DNA from: Paradesertivirga superstes
GTDB lineage: Bacteria; Bacteroidota; Bacteroidia; Sphingobacteriales; Sphingobacteriaceae
Assembly: GCF_037622515.1 (NCBI RefSeq)
Contig: NZ_JBBJCN010000002.1
Location: 434,001 to 498,000 of the forward strand
Direction: 5' to 3'
DNA length: 64,000 bases
A program made the translations under genes and the position numbers. Every line of letters starts with the position of its first letter. Position 1 is the first letter of the stretch. The notes under the pieces were generated by a model, which had not been told where the DNA came from, did no database searches, and saw only the letters and a list, made by a program, of their open reading frames with translations. Below are positions 28,069-36,657 of this stretch, piece by piece.

Positions 28069-30990
28069 TTGAAAAAGATTACAAATTATATATTGGTGAT
28101 TATTTGCTGGTTTAGCAGTCCAGGAAATCTGTGTGCTCAAACATTGAGCTTTAAAAATTACACAGTCAATAACGGACTCGCCAATTCGACTGTGTACTAT
28201 ATTAATCAGGATTCGAAAGGATTTATTTGGTTTGCCACAGAAAGCGGGGTTAACCGGTTTGATGGTCAAACCTTCGAAACCTTTACAATGGATGATGGCC
28301 TTTCGGATAATGAAGTACTCCAAATCCGGGAAGATTCAAAAGGGAGAACCTGGTTTTTAACCTTAAATGGTAAACTAAGTTATTACTATAAAAACCGGTT
28401 TTATAATGCAGCGAATGACAGCTTATTGAGAAAAACTTTCTGCAAAGCTAGTTTTGTCTCCTTTTTTGAAGACTCCCGGCAGAGGCTGTGGTTTTCCACC
28501 AATCAGCGTGAAATTCTAATGATTGACGGTCAATCTGTTAAGATCTTTTATTCAGGCACTCGATTATTTACGAATTCAGTAATTGCCGAAAACGAGGAAG
28601 GTGAAATTTTGATTTTCAACCGAAATGACATATATAAATACAGCAATAACAAATTTACTGAATTAAAGACTAATCATTACCCGCTTTCGTTTAAAACGTT
28701 GCAATATGATAAAACCAAGAAAGAAATCTCATTTATCTCAAAATCAGGTTTAATTGAATTAGTAAAGGGGAAGGGCATTATTAAAAGGAAAATCCCGGAA
28801 GAAGTTCTACAAAATGGCATTAGTAATTTCTTTTTTGACAGAAATTCGAACATTTGGATTAACACTATGGGAAATGGTGCGTATGTACTTGACTCCTCAT
28901 CAGTCAAATCATCATTAAACCATTTGAAAGGGAAATTCATCACCCATAGTTTATTAGATATAAATGGGAATATTTGGATTTCGACTATTGGAAACGGAGT
29001 GTATATGCTGCCTGAACTTGCAAGAAACATGCAACATTATACGGTGAGCGAAGGTCTATTTTATAACTCTGTCCATAGCCTGACCCGAACTCCCGATAAG
29101 CAACTGATATTGGGGTTAAGAAATGGAAATCTGACTTTGATGAAGGGCAAAAAGATAAGGTACAAATCTTTAAGTAACTCGCATTTTTCTTACAATCCCA
29201 TTAAAAAACTTTTTTACGATCCTCAGAATAAATCAATTTGGTTCGCATCCAATAATAGCCTGGGTGAAATTTCTCCAAACTTACAGAGTATAAGATATTT
29301 AAGAGAAAGAGATAACTTAACATTCGCCCTTAAGTCATTTAGTATCGGCAAAAGCGGAAAATTAGCAATAGCACTTGCAGCGGGTGTTGATATTCTTGAA
29401 GATAAAAATGCACCGCTCATATTTGAAACGCCCAATTTAAGCAATCCTTCCTTACATTTTCCATTCCGTGCATATACTGTATTTTACGACTCGGAGGAAA
29501 GATTATGGTTTTCTAATATAAACGGCCTACAATACACATATAAAAATAAACTGGTTGATCTCTATAACTTTATACCCAAACTTAAACAGCGTATAACCGA
29601 TATAACAGAATTACCTGATAAAACAATCGTCTGCGCAAGTTATGGATTTGGTATCTACTTCATTAAAAATCATAAGTTAATTAAGGAAATTACAACCAAC
29701 GACGGGTTAGGAAGTAATATTTGCAAAAAAGTTTTTTATGCTGATAATTATATATGGGTTATTACAGGTAAGGGAATTAGCAGAATTTCAAAAGATTTAA
29801 AAAGAATAGACAATTTTCACAAAGAAAACGGGCTGCTTTCTAATGAAATCAATGATGTTATTGTAGATGATGATTCGGTATATGTAGCATCAAATAGCGG
29901 TTTATCTATTTTTTCAGCCAATGTTCAACTCAAAAAAAAGAGGTCAATTCCATTAAATTTAAATTCGATACTGATCAACAACCAAAAGGTTGATTTGTCA
30001 GAAAAAATTGAGTTAAATCATAAATCAAATAATATCACAGTAAACTACATTGGCATAGATTTTAATAATCCATCCGAAATAGTGTATGAGTATCGTCTAA
30101 AAGATGAGCTGATTTGGAATACAACATCCAATAACACTATAGAATTTGGCTCATTAGAACCAGGTGAATACCATTTACAAATTCGGGCCCGGGGTTTAAA
30201 TAGTGCATGGAGCAAACCAATTGTTTACGTTTTTTACATAAAGCCTCCCTTATGGAAAACTCCCTGGTTTATTATTTTAATGATTTTAATTTTTGTGCCG
30301 GTAATCTTTTTTTTAATTAACAGTTTCTATAAAAATAAAAGAATCAAGGAAAGGGAGAAACTGCTCGCCAAAACCAAGATTATTGCATTAGAACAACAAG
30401 CCTTGCAGGCGATGATGAATCCACATTTCATCTTTAATGTAATGAATTCTATTCAGCATTTCATAAATACAAAAGACACAGTAATGGCCAATCAGTTATT
30501 AACTGGTTTTGCCCGTCTTATCAGAAAGAATCTTGATATCTGCAATAAGAGTTACATATCCATTGAAGAAGAAATTTCCTATTTAACTTTATACCTCTCT
30601 CTGGAAAAACTTCGGTTTGGAGATAAGTTGAATTACAAGATTGATATTGATACGGAAATAGATAAGGAGGAAACTCTTATACCATCCATGCTTTTACAAC
30701 CTTTTGTAGAAAATGCAATCTGGCATGGAATTATGCCTAAAGAAACAAATGGCAACATAGCAGTTGTAATTAAATTACGCAGCCAGAATCTTTTACACAT
30801 ATGTATAGAAGACGATGGTATCGGGATCGAAAATTCTTATAAATTAAAGAGTAATGATCATATCAGCAGGGGTATGGAACTTACGCGGGAGCGTATAAAT
30901 CTTTTAAATAAATTTGATGCGCCTATAACATTGAATGTCGAAAATGTGGAACCAACCGGCACAAAAGTGACGATTTTAATCCCATTTTAA
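28069..30990 (+). CDS. Beta-propeller sensor histidine kinase (LytS-type kinase domain)
   Basis: The 973-residue protein starts with TTG at 28069 (KKITNYILVIICWF, signal peptide ending SPGNLCAQ). It continues with a periplasmic propeller of repeats such as QDSKGFIWFATESGVNRFDG and NGNIWISTIGNGVYM, then a Y_Y_Y-like domain (LEPGEYHLQIRARG) and one membrane helix near residue 745. The cytoplasmic kinase has H786 in MMNPHFIFNV, the N-box LLQPFVENAIWHG and the G-box EDDGIGIEN. This His_kinase/LytS family has no separate HAMP. It follows the LytTR gene by four bases, so the two form one operon. Confidence 0.88.
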   Translation: MKKITNYILVIICWFSSPGNLCAQTLSFKNYTVNNGLANSTVYYINQDSKGFIWFATESGVNRFDGQTFETFTMDDGLSDNEVLQIREDSKGRTWFLTLNGKLSYYYKNRFYNAANDSLLRKTFCKASFVSFFEDSRQRLWFSTNQREILMIDGQSVKIFYSGTRLFTNSVIAENEEGEILIFNRNDIYKYSNNKFTELKTNHYPLSFKTLQYDKTKKEISFISKSGLIELVKGKGIIKRKIPEEVLQNGISNFFFDRNSNIWINTMGNGAYVLDSSSVKSSLNHLKGKFITHSLLDINGNIWISTIGNGVYMLPELARNMQHYTVSEGLFYNSVHSLTRTPDKQLILGLRNGNLTLMKGKKIRYKSLSNSHFSYNPIKKLFYDPQNKSIWFASNNSLGEISPNLQSIRYLRERDNLTFALKSFSIGKSGKLAIALAAGVDILEDKNAPLIFETPNLSNPSLHFPFRAYTVFYDSEERLWFSNINGLQYTYKNKLVDLYNFIPKLKQRITDITELPDKTIVCASYGFGIYFIKNHKLIKEITTNDGLGSNICKKVFYADNYIWVITGKGISRISKDLKRIDNFHKENGLLSNEINDVIVDDDSVYVASNSGLSIFSANVQLKKKRSIPLNLNSILINNQKVDLSEKIELNHKSNNITVNYIGIDFNNPSEIVYEYRLKDELIWNTTSNNTIEFGSLEPGEYHLQIRARGLNSAWSKPIVYVFYIKPPLWKTPWFIILMILIFVPVIFFLINSFYKNKRIKEREKLLAKTKIIALEQQALQAMMNPHFIFNVMNSIQHFINTKDTVMANQLLTGFARLIRKNLDICNKSYISIEEEISYLTLYLSLEKLRFGDKLNYKIDIDTEIDKEETLIPSMLLQPFVENAIWHGIMPKETNGNIAVVIKLRSQNLLHICIEDDGIGIENSYKLKSNDHISRGMELTRERINLLNKFDAPITLNVENVEPTGTKVTILIPF

Positions 30991-31127
30991 CCGTTAACTC
31001 AATAAGTACTACCGATAACTCATTAAATTATATCAGAAATTCTATTTTCCTTATTATTGTTTCAGATATCATTGCGAATCTGTTTTAAGGTAAACTTTTT
31101 TTAATATTATTATCTAAGTGTGTGTTT

Positions 31128-31168
31128 AGCGGCTGGAACTTCCCAAAAGTTTCACCGCTTTTTTTTTA
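31128..31168 (+). terminator. Terminator of the LytTR/kinase operon
   Basis: An interrupted stem beginning AGCGG (31128) and closing with CCGCT near 31154-31158, with an inner GGAACTT / AAGTTTC pairing, is followed by a run of nine or more T. Confidence 0.82.
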
Positions 31169-31196
31169 TCTCAATATTTTAATCTATTGTTTTTAA

Positions 31197-31204
31197 TAAA
31201 TTTG
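31197..31204 (+). promoter_or_regulatory. -7 element close to the scpB start
   Basis: TAAATTTG matches TAnnTTTG. Predicted transcription start is about 31209-31210, only 2-3 nt before the GTG start of scpB at 31212. No -33 TTG at the normal distance was seen. Confidence 0.45.
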
Positions 31205-31211
31205 CAATCCA

Positions 31212-31772
31212 GTGGATAATCTCGAATTATATATAGAAGCATTGATATTTGCATCGACGCAAAGTCTATCTGTTGCTGATATTCAGCAAGTATTAGATTC
31301 AATAAATGAAGCGCCAACAGCTATCGAGCTGGTAATGGCTTCTCTCCATAATATTAAACGAAAATATGATCAAGCAGAATTTGCGATCGAACTTATTGAG
31401 TTAAACGGAGGATATCAATTTCTTACAAAGAAAGCCTTCTATCCCCTGATAAGTCAGCTGCAAATTCAGCGTTCTAAAAAGAAATTAAGCCAGGCTGCTT
31501 TGGAAACACTGGCTATTATTGCTTACAGACAACCTATCACTAAACTTGAAGTAGAACAAATTCGTGGTGTAAACTGTGATTATACTATTCAAAAACTTCT
31601 CGATAAAGAGCTAATTGCGATCTCCGGCAAAGCAGAATCAATTGGAAAACCTTTACTTTATAACACCAGCTCACTGTTTATGGATTATTTTGGAATTAAA
31701 GACAGTTCAGAATTACCACAATTAAATGATATCCAGACAGATGAAAATGAAATTGGAGAAAAACAAGATTAA
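31212..31772 (+). CDS. scpB: Segregation and condensation protein B
   Basis: ScpB binds ScpA and SMC to form the bacterial condensin complex used in chromosome segregation. The 186-residue protein begins with GTG (DNLELYIEALIFASTQSLS) and carries two winged-helix modules. The second includes LSQAALETLAIIAYRQPITKLEVEQIRG, a strong ScpB signature. The C-terminal 20 residues are acidic and variable. GTG is used as start because no ATG lies at the conserved N-terminus. scpA is not adjacent. Confidence 0.93.
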   Translation: MDNLELYIEALIFASTQSLSVADIQQVLDSINEAPTAIELVMASLHNIKRKYDQAEFAIELIELNGGYQFLTKKAFYPLISQLQIQRSKKKLSQAALETLAIIAYRQPITKLEVEQIRGVNCDYTIQKLLDKELIAISGKAESIGKPLLYNTSSLFMDYFGIKDSSELPQLNDIQTDENEIGEKQD

Positions 31773-31838
31773 TTATAATTGAGTGGCATACTTTTAAAAA
31801 TCTTATTATTTTTATGCTAAGCAAAATTAATCTGAAAG

Positions 31839-32027
31839 ATGAAAACGCCAAAGAAAAAGTTTGATAATATAGACAGCTTAAATAGCTCCAAAACGAATTT
31901 AGACGACCCCATTGTGAATAAACGTTTAAATGTTGATGACGATGATGATGATTTTGACGCTCCCTTAGATGATGATTTGGGAGGGTTTGATGATTTGGAT
32001 TCTCTGGATGATGATGACGATTATTAA
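31839..32027 (+). CDS. Small aspartate-rich acidic protein
   Basis: The 62-residue product has a basic N-terminus (MKTPKKKFDNIDSL) and a strongly acidic C-terminal half made almost entirely of Asp, Leu, Phe and Gly, including runs of five and six Asp. It has no signal peptide or membrane segment. Codons for Asp alternate GAT and GAC, as in a real coding sequence, and a strong terminator follows at 32051. I do not recognise a function; charge asymmetry suggests a protein- or metal-binding tail. Similar small acidic proteins occur near scpB in related genomes (recalled, not checked). Confidence 0.65.
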   Translation: MKTPKKKFDNIDSLNSSKTNLDDPIVNKRLNVDDDDDDFDAPLDDDLGGFDDLDSLDDDDDY

Positions 32028-32048
32028 TTAAATTTGTTCTTTGCATGG

Positions 32049-32078
32049 AAAGCATTCAGCCAACTGAATGCTTTTTTT
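32049..32078 (+). terminator. Rho-independent terminator
   Basis: Stem AGCATTCAG (32051-32059) pairs with CTGAATGCT (32064-32072), loop CCAA, followed by seven T. Confidence 0.9.
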
Positions 32079-32103
32079 GTATAAAACCCCGCGCTGATAA
32101 AAT

Positions 32104-33222
32104 ATGGTTATAACCGAAGTAAAAGATAAAAAAGCAGTTAAAGATTTTTTAAACCTTTCCAGAAAAATTTATGCCAATGATCCCGTTTGGGTTTGTCCAT
32201 TAGATGTAGATATTGAGAAAGTATTTGATCCCAAGCAGAACAACTTTCATCAACATGGAACCATTACCCGCTGGATAGCAAAAGATTCAAATGGAAATAC
32301 TGTAGGCAGAATTGCTGCCTTTATAAATGATAAAAAAGCCTATTCATTTCCCCAACCCACAGGCGGAATTGGTTTTTTTGAATGTATAAATGATAAAAAT
32401 ACCGCCTTCGCTCTTTTTGACACCGCACAAGCCTGGTTAAAAGAGCACGGGATGGCAGCTATGGATGGCCCCATTAACTTTGGTGAAAACGATTCTTTCT
32501 GGGGTTTACTTATTGAAGGATTTACTCATCCCTCTTACGGAATGAATTATAATCCTCTTTATTATAAACAGTTATTTGAACAATATGGGTTTTCTCCGAT
32601 GTATGAGCAAATAACCAATCACCTTGAAGTGAACAAACCATTTCCTGAACGATTTACCAAAATTGCAGAATGGGTATCTAAAAAACCCGGGTATTCGTTC
32701 AGGCATCTCGAAAGGAATAACATTGAAAAATATGCTTCCGACTTTATAGAAATATATAATGATGCATGGAAGGATTTCGAAAACTTTGTTCCGATTGATA
32801 AAGAAACTATCTATGAGAGTTTCAAAAAAATGAAAGCTATTATGGATGAGAAGCTTATCTGGTTTTCCTATGTTAATGATGAGCCCGCCGCGTTTGTTGT
32901 TATATTACCAGATGCTAATCAAATCATAAAACCTTTAAATGGTAAACTTGGACTTATTGAGAAGCTCAAATTTGTATATTATCGGTGGAAGGGCGTTTCG
33001 CGAATGAGGGCTGTTGCTATGGGTACAAAGCAAGCCTATCAAAAACACGGCCTGGAATCGGCAATGTTTATCAAGCTAAAAGAATATGTTTTACCATTGA
33101 AACAATATCAGGAACTGGAATTATCCTGGGTGGGTGATTTTAATGACAAAATGCTATCCCTTCATGAGGCGACAGGAGCCTCATTTGGAAAAAAGCATGT
33201 AACGATGAGAAAAATATTTTAA
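32104..33222 (+). CDS. GNAT-fold acyltransferase-like conserved protein
   Basis: This 372-residue protein resembles the uncharacterised Bacteroidota family with a double GNAT-like fold. Its N-terminus VKDFLNLSRKIYANDPVWVCPLD is typical. The middle has GRIAAFINDKKAYSFPQPTGGIGFFECI, and the second half contains the GNAT-type stretch RAVAMGTKQAYQKHGLESAM with the usual R/Q-x-x-x-x-A CoA loop. It has no signal peptide. Substrate is unknown. It is probably monocistronic: terminators lie on both sides. Confidence 0.7.
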   Translation: MVITEVKDKKAVKDFLNLSRKIYANDPVWVCPLDVDIEKVFDPKQNNFHQHGTITRWIAKDSNGNTVGRIAAFINDKKAYSFPQPTGGIGFFECINDKNTAFALFDTAQAWLKEHGMAAMDGPINFGENDSFWGLLIEGFTHPSYGMNYNPLYYKQLFEQYGFSPMYEQITNHLEVNKPFPERFTKIAEWVSKKPGYSFRHLERNNIEKYASDFIEIYNDAWKDFENFVPIDKETIYESFKKMKAIMDEKLIWFSYVNDEPAAFVVILPDANQIIKPLNGKLGLIEKLKFVYYRWKGVSRMRAVAMGTKQAYQKHGLESAMFIKLKEYVLPLKQYQELELSWVGDFNDKMLSLHEATGASFGKKHVTMRKIF

Positions 33223-33224
33223 AT

Positions 33225-33249
33225 AAAAGGCTCAAATAAAGAGCCTTTT
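33225..33249. terminator. Terminator between acetyltransferase-like and XRE genes
   Basis: A 9-bp stem AAAAGGCTC / GAGCCTTTT (33225-33233 and 33241-33249) with a 7-nt loop lies between the two convergent genes. Confidence 0.8.
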
Positions 33250-33251
33250 AT

Positions 33252-33593
33252 TTAGGCAATAACTTTCGAACGTCTTAGCTCTTCAAAAAGGTTTATTATT
33301 TTTTTCTGCAAATCAATAACCTCAGTTTCCCTCTCCTGCAATTTTTTAGTCATTGTCTCTAGTTCAGAAATATATTTTTCTTGCTGTTCAGTATCGTTAT
33401 ATGTAAGTAACTGAACAACTGTCATATCAAATAATTTTGATATTTGTTCTAAACGAGACAAATTAATATCTGTTATTCCTGTTTCAATTTTTGAAAATGC
33501 AGGGATTGAAATGTCCAATCTCTTCGCCACATCTTCCTGGCTCCAACCTTTCTGGTGCCTCAAAAGTCTGATCTTTTTACCTAATGTTTTCAT
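33252..33593 (-). CDS. XRE-family transcriptional regulator with coiled-coil tail
   Basis: The 113-residue protein has a canonical Cro/C1 helix-turn-helix in residues 6-60 (GKKIRLLRHQKGWSQEDVAK, then ISIPAFSKIETG) and a C-terminal Glu/Lys-rich coiled coil (residues 72-108, YISELETMTKKLQERETEVI) that probably dimerises it. Small XRE proteins of this layout are common in Sphingobacteriaceae, and their targets are unknown. It ends 20 bp after the mpl stop on the same strand and may be part of the mpl transcript. Confidence 0.85.
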   Translation of the reverse strand: MKTLGKKIRLLRHQKGWSQEDVAKRLDISIPAFSKIETGITDINLSRLEQISKLFDMTVVQLLTYNDTEQQEKYISELETMTKKLQERETEVIDLQKKIINLFEELRRSKVIA

Positions 33594-33613
33594 TTACCCT
33601 TCAATTTAAGCAT

Positions 33614-34972
33614 CTAAAAAGTCAGGGCTTTATTAGCAAGTATATTTAAATCTATACCTCCAAAATCACCCGAACTCATAAGAAGCAAGTTTTTACTCTT
33701 ATAATTAATATAACTCAAAAATTCGACCAATATTTCGGAATTGTTGAAAAAAATTAACTTATCGTTATTAAACGCAGATTTAACTTCGTTTTCTGTAAAA
33801 GGCACCATATTTTTCTGTTCAAATGTTCGTCTGTTAATGAATACAACTGCAGTATCTGCTGTATTCATACAGTCTTTATATTCGTCCAAAAATGCTTTAT
33901 TTAAACTGCTGAACGTGTGAAGTTCCATTACTGCGATCAGTTCCCTATTGGGAAATTGGGCTTTTACAGCAGAAAGAGTGGCTTTCAACTTTGATGGTGA
34001 GTGAGCAAAATCTTTATATACTGCGGTGAATTCATTCTTACCTAAAAGCTCTAATCTCCTGGCGGCTCCCTTAAAAGATTTCATGGCATGATAAAAATCA
34101 TAATCGCTGATATCCAATACTTTACAAACATTATGAGCAGCTTCCATATTTTGTAAATTGTGCTGACCGAAGATTAGCAGGGGAATTTTTTCCCCTTTTA
34201 TTTTCAGAAATGTGACACCTTCTTCAGTAATACTTTGACTTTCAGAATAGGGAATTTTAGTTAAGGGAACATCCGAATGTTGCACAACAGCATTGACATG
34301 ATCATCCCCTTCATTATAAATTATAGATCCACCTGCAACAATCGTTTTAAGAAATATTTTAAACTGTTCAATATAATTGTCAAAAGTTGGAAATACGTTT
34401 ATATGATCCCAGGCAATACCGCTTATAACTCCAATATTAGCATGATATAAATGAAACTTTGGGCGCCTGTCAATTGGGGAGGCTAAATATTCATCTCCTT
34501 CTATTATCATCACCGGGGCATCAGAAATTTTGACCATTGTTTCGAAACCTTCAAGCTGAGCCCCTACCAGATAATCGAATTCTTTATTGCACGATTTTAA
34601 AACGTGCAATATCATAGAAGTAATGGTTGTTTTGCCATGACTACCTCCAACCACAACTCTTACTTTATCTTTCGACTGTTCATAAATGTATTCAGGGTAG
34701 GAGTACACTTTTAAACCGAGTTCCGTTGCCTTTAATAATTCCGGATTATCCGCACGGGCGTGCATTCCCAAAATAATTGCATCAATATCTTCTGTAATAT
34801 TTTCAGGAAACCACCCCATTTGCGATGGTAAAATATTATGCTTTTCTAATCTGGATCTTGAAGGCTCGTAAATTGCATCGTCAGACCCTGTAATAACATA
34901 TCCTTTTAGGGATAGCGCAATAGCCATATTATGCATTGCACTGCCACCAATAGCAATTAAATGTAAACGCAT
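33614..34972 (-). CDS. mpl: Murein peptide ligase
   Basis: Mpl joins the recycled tripeptide L-Ala-gamma-D-Glu-mesoDAP to UDP-MurNAc during cell wall recycling. The 452-residue protein shows the Mur-ligase N-terminal Rossmann segment (IAIGGSAMHNMAIALSLKG), the ATP-binding loop GGSHGKTTITSM near residue 110, and a central domain with the AGVIS...WDHINVFPT pattern. IAIGGSAMHN and MHARADNPE separate it from MurC, which begins with a GIGGIGMS-type motif. It follows prmA by 63 bp on the same strand with an intervening hairpin. Confidence 0.88.
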   Translation of the reverse strand: MRLHLIAIGGSAMHNMAIALSLKGYVITGSDDAIYEPSRSRLEKHNILPSQMGWFPENITEDIDAIILGMHARADNPELLKATELGLKVYSYPEYIYEQSKDKVRVVVGGSHGKTTITSMILHVLKSCNKEFDYLVGAQLEGFETMVKISDAPVMIIEGDEYLASPIDRRPKFHLYHANIGVISGIAWDHINVFPTFDNYIEQFKIFLKTIVAGGSIIYNEGDDHVNAVVQHSDVPLTKIPYSESQSITEEGVTFLKIKGEKIPLLIFGQHNLQNMEAAHNVCKVLDISDYDFYHAMKSFKGAARRLELLGKNEFTAVYKDFAHSPSKLKATLSAVKAQFPNRELIAVMELHTFSSLNKAFLDEYKDCMNTADTAVVFINRRTFEQKNMVPFTENEVKSAFNNDKLIFFNNSEILVEFLSYINYKSKNLLLMSSGDFGGIDLNILANKALTF

Positions 34973-34990
34973 TAAGTTGAATTTGTGATA

Positions 34991-35017
34991 AATATCTTGT
35001 TAAAGTTACAAGATATT
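34991..35017. repeat. Inverted repeat between prmA and mpl
   Basis: A perfect 10-bp palindrome AATATCTTGT / ACAAGATATT (34991-35000 and 35008-35017) with a 7-nt loop lies between the prmA stop and the mpl start. No T run follows it, so it may be an operator or an RNA-processing hairpin rather than a terminator. Confidence 0.6.
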
Positions 35018-35035
35018 CTGTTAAAGGAATTTACC

Positions 35036-35875
35036 TTAAGTTTGTTTTAAGAATTTTGCTGAACACCAGTTATCCCTCAGCTTATTTGTAATAAACGATA
35101 ATTTAAAAGTGCCGGCACTCTCGATTAAAATTTCCAGATCATTCTCAAAAAAGCCGCTTATGTATAACTCGCCTCCGGACACCAACACTTCTGAATAGCG
35201 ATCCAGCTGATCTAAAAGTATATTACGGTTAATATTGGCAAGTACTATATCGAACTCTCGTTCAGGAATTACATCTTTTGAACCACATAGAATCTGATCA
35301 AGAGGTGCATTATTTAAACGCGAGTTTTCGATCATGCTATCATAACAAACTGGGTCATAATCAATGGCGGTAATCTGTCGTGCCCCTTGCTTAGAAGCAA
35401 GTATAGCAAGAATTCCCGTTCCTGCACCCATATCCAGAACTCGTTTATCCTGAAAATTTTCTTCCAGTATAAACTCCATCATCATAGTGGTTGTTTGATG
35501 ATGACCGGTTCCGAAAGACATTTTTGGGTCAATAATAATTTCTAAGGGGTATTCCGACTTAGGCTGATGAAAAGTTGCCCTGACGTAACATTGCTCCTTA
35601 ATAATAAGTGGTTCAAAATTGCTTTCCCATAATTGGTTCCAATTTTTTTGAGCCACTACATTTTGATTCCATGAAAAGGAAAAAGATTCTTTGTAGGGCG
35701 AAAGGACATTATCAAAACTTTCCTGATTAAATTCCGAGGCCTTGATATAGGCATTAAATCCTTCAGGCGTTTCTTCAAAAGTATCGAAACCAGCCTCACC
35801 CAAAGCATTGATGAGGAGGTCTCTTTGGTAATCTTGTTTAAGATCAGTATTAAAAATAAACTCTAAATAATTCAA
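35036..35875 (-). CDS. prmA: Ribosomal protein L11 methyltransferase
   Basis: PrmA trimethylates ribosomal protein L11 using SAM. The 279-residue protein has the N-terminal L11-recognition domain (NYLEFIFNTDLKQDYQRDLL), the segment IIDPKMSFGTGHHQTTTMMM and the SAM motif RVLDMGAGTGILAI near residue 150, with VLANINRNIL later. FGTGHH..T is the PrmA signature. The start is TTG at 35875; the residues that follow match the conserved N-terminus, and no ATG is available. It begins three bases after the tpiA stop, so it is coupled to tpiA. Confidence 0.9.
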   Translation of the reverse strand: MNYLEFIFNTDLKQDYQRDLLINALGEAGFDTFEETPEGFNAYIKASEFNQESFDNVLSPYKESFSFSWNQNVVAQKNWNQLWESNFEPLIIKEQCYVRATFHQPKSEYPLEIIIDPKMSFGTGHHQTTTMMMEFILEENFQDKRVLDMGAGTGILAILASKQGARQITAIDYDPVCYDSMIENSRLNNAPLDQILCGSKDVIPEREFDIVLANINRNILLDQLDRYSEVLVSGGELYISGFFENDLEILIESAGTFKLSFITNKLRDNWCSAKFLKQT

Positions 35876-35878
35876 GTA

Positions 35879-36646
35879 TCAGGAATTAAAAGCTTTAACA
35901 ATGTCTGTAAAATCCCTTGATTTCAATGATGCACCACCAATCAAACCACCATCGATATCCGGCTGAGCGAACAGTTCGGCAGCATTTTTTGGATTACAAC
36001 TTCCACCATATAAAATCGTAGTATTCTCCGCTGTTGCTGCATCATATTTCGAAGCGATTTCTTTACGGATAAATGCATGTATCTCCTGAGCTTGTTCAGA
36101 AGTTGCGGTTACACCGGTACCAATAGCCCAAACCGGTTCATAAGCAATGATAGCTTTAGCAAATTCCTCAGCAGAAAGATGAAAAATCCCTTCTGTTAAT
36201 TGAGCTTTTATCAAATCAAAATGAATATTTTGATTTCGCTCTTCCAGTGTTTCACCGATACAAAAAATTGGCTTTAAACCGGCTTTAAGGGTTGCGTCTA
36301 CTTTTGGAGCAAGGGTTTGGTTGGTTTCGCCAAAGTATTGACGACGCTCAGAATGGCCAAGAATCACAGATGCCGCTCCGATGGATTTCAGCATATTAGC
36401 AGAAATTTCGCCAGTAAATGCACCCGATTCTGCCTGATGACAGTTTTGAGCGCCAACACTCACCCTTGTATTATTTTTAGCAAGCTGCACTAAACTATGG
36501 ATGTAAACGAATGGCGGACATACAATTACTTCCTGATCGCCATGGGCTTCATCATTAACCATATGTAAAACTTCAGAAAACAATGTCATTCCTGATGTAT
36601 AGTCGAGGTTCATTTTCCAGTTACCGGCAACAATTTTTTTTCTCAT
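35879..36646 (-). CDS. tpiA: Triosephosphate isomerase
   Basis: TpiA interconverts glyceraldehyde-3-phosphate and dihydroxyacetone phosphate. The 255-residue protein has the standard features: KIVAGNWKMN at the N-terminus (Asn and Lys), the catalytic His in VILGHSERR, the catalytic Glu in AYEPVWAIGTG and the phosphate-binding ILYGGSCN and DGGLIGGASL. It starts 11 bp after the GlmU-like gene and is followed within three bases by prmA. Confidence 0.96.
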   Translation of the reverse strand: MRKKIVAGNWKMNLDYTSGMTLFSEVLHMVNDEAHGDQEVIVCPPFVYIHSLVQLAKNNTRVSVGAQNCHQAESGAFTGEISANMLKSIGAASVILGHSERRQYFGETNQTLAPKVDATLKAGLKPIFCIGETLEERNQNIHFDLIKAQLTEGIFHLSAEEFAKAIIAYEPVWAIGTGVTATSEQAQEIHAFIRKEIASKYDAATAENTTILYGGSCNPKNAAELFAQPDIDGGLIGGASLKSRDFTDIVKAFNS

Positions 36647-36657
36647 TACTTATCTAT

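Noticed and set aside
31696..32055. 119-residue minus frame opposite scpB end and the Asp-rich gene
   Set aside because: It is the His/Asn-rich antisense of the Asp-rich coding region and has no independent support.
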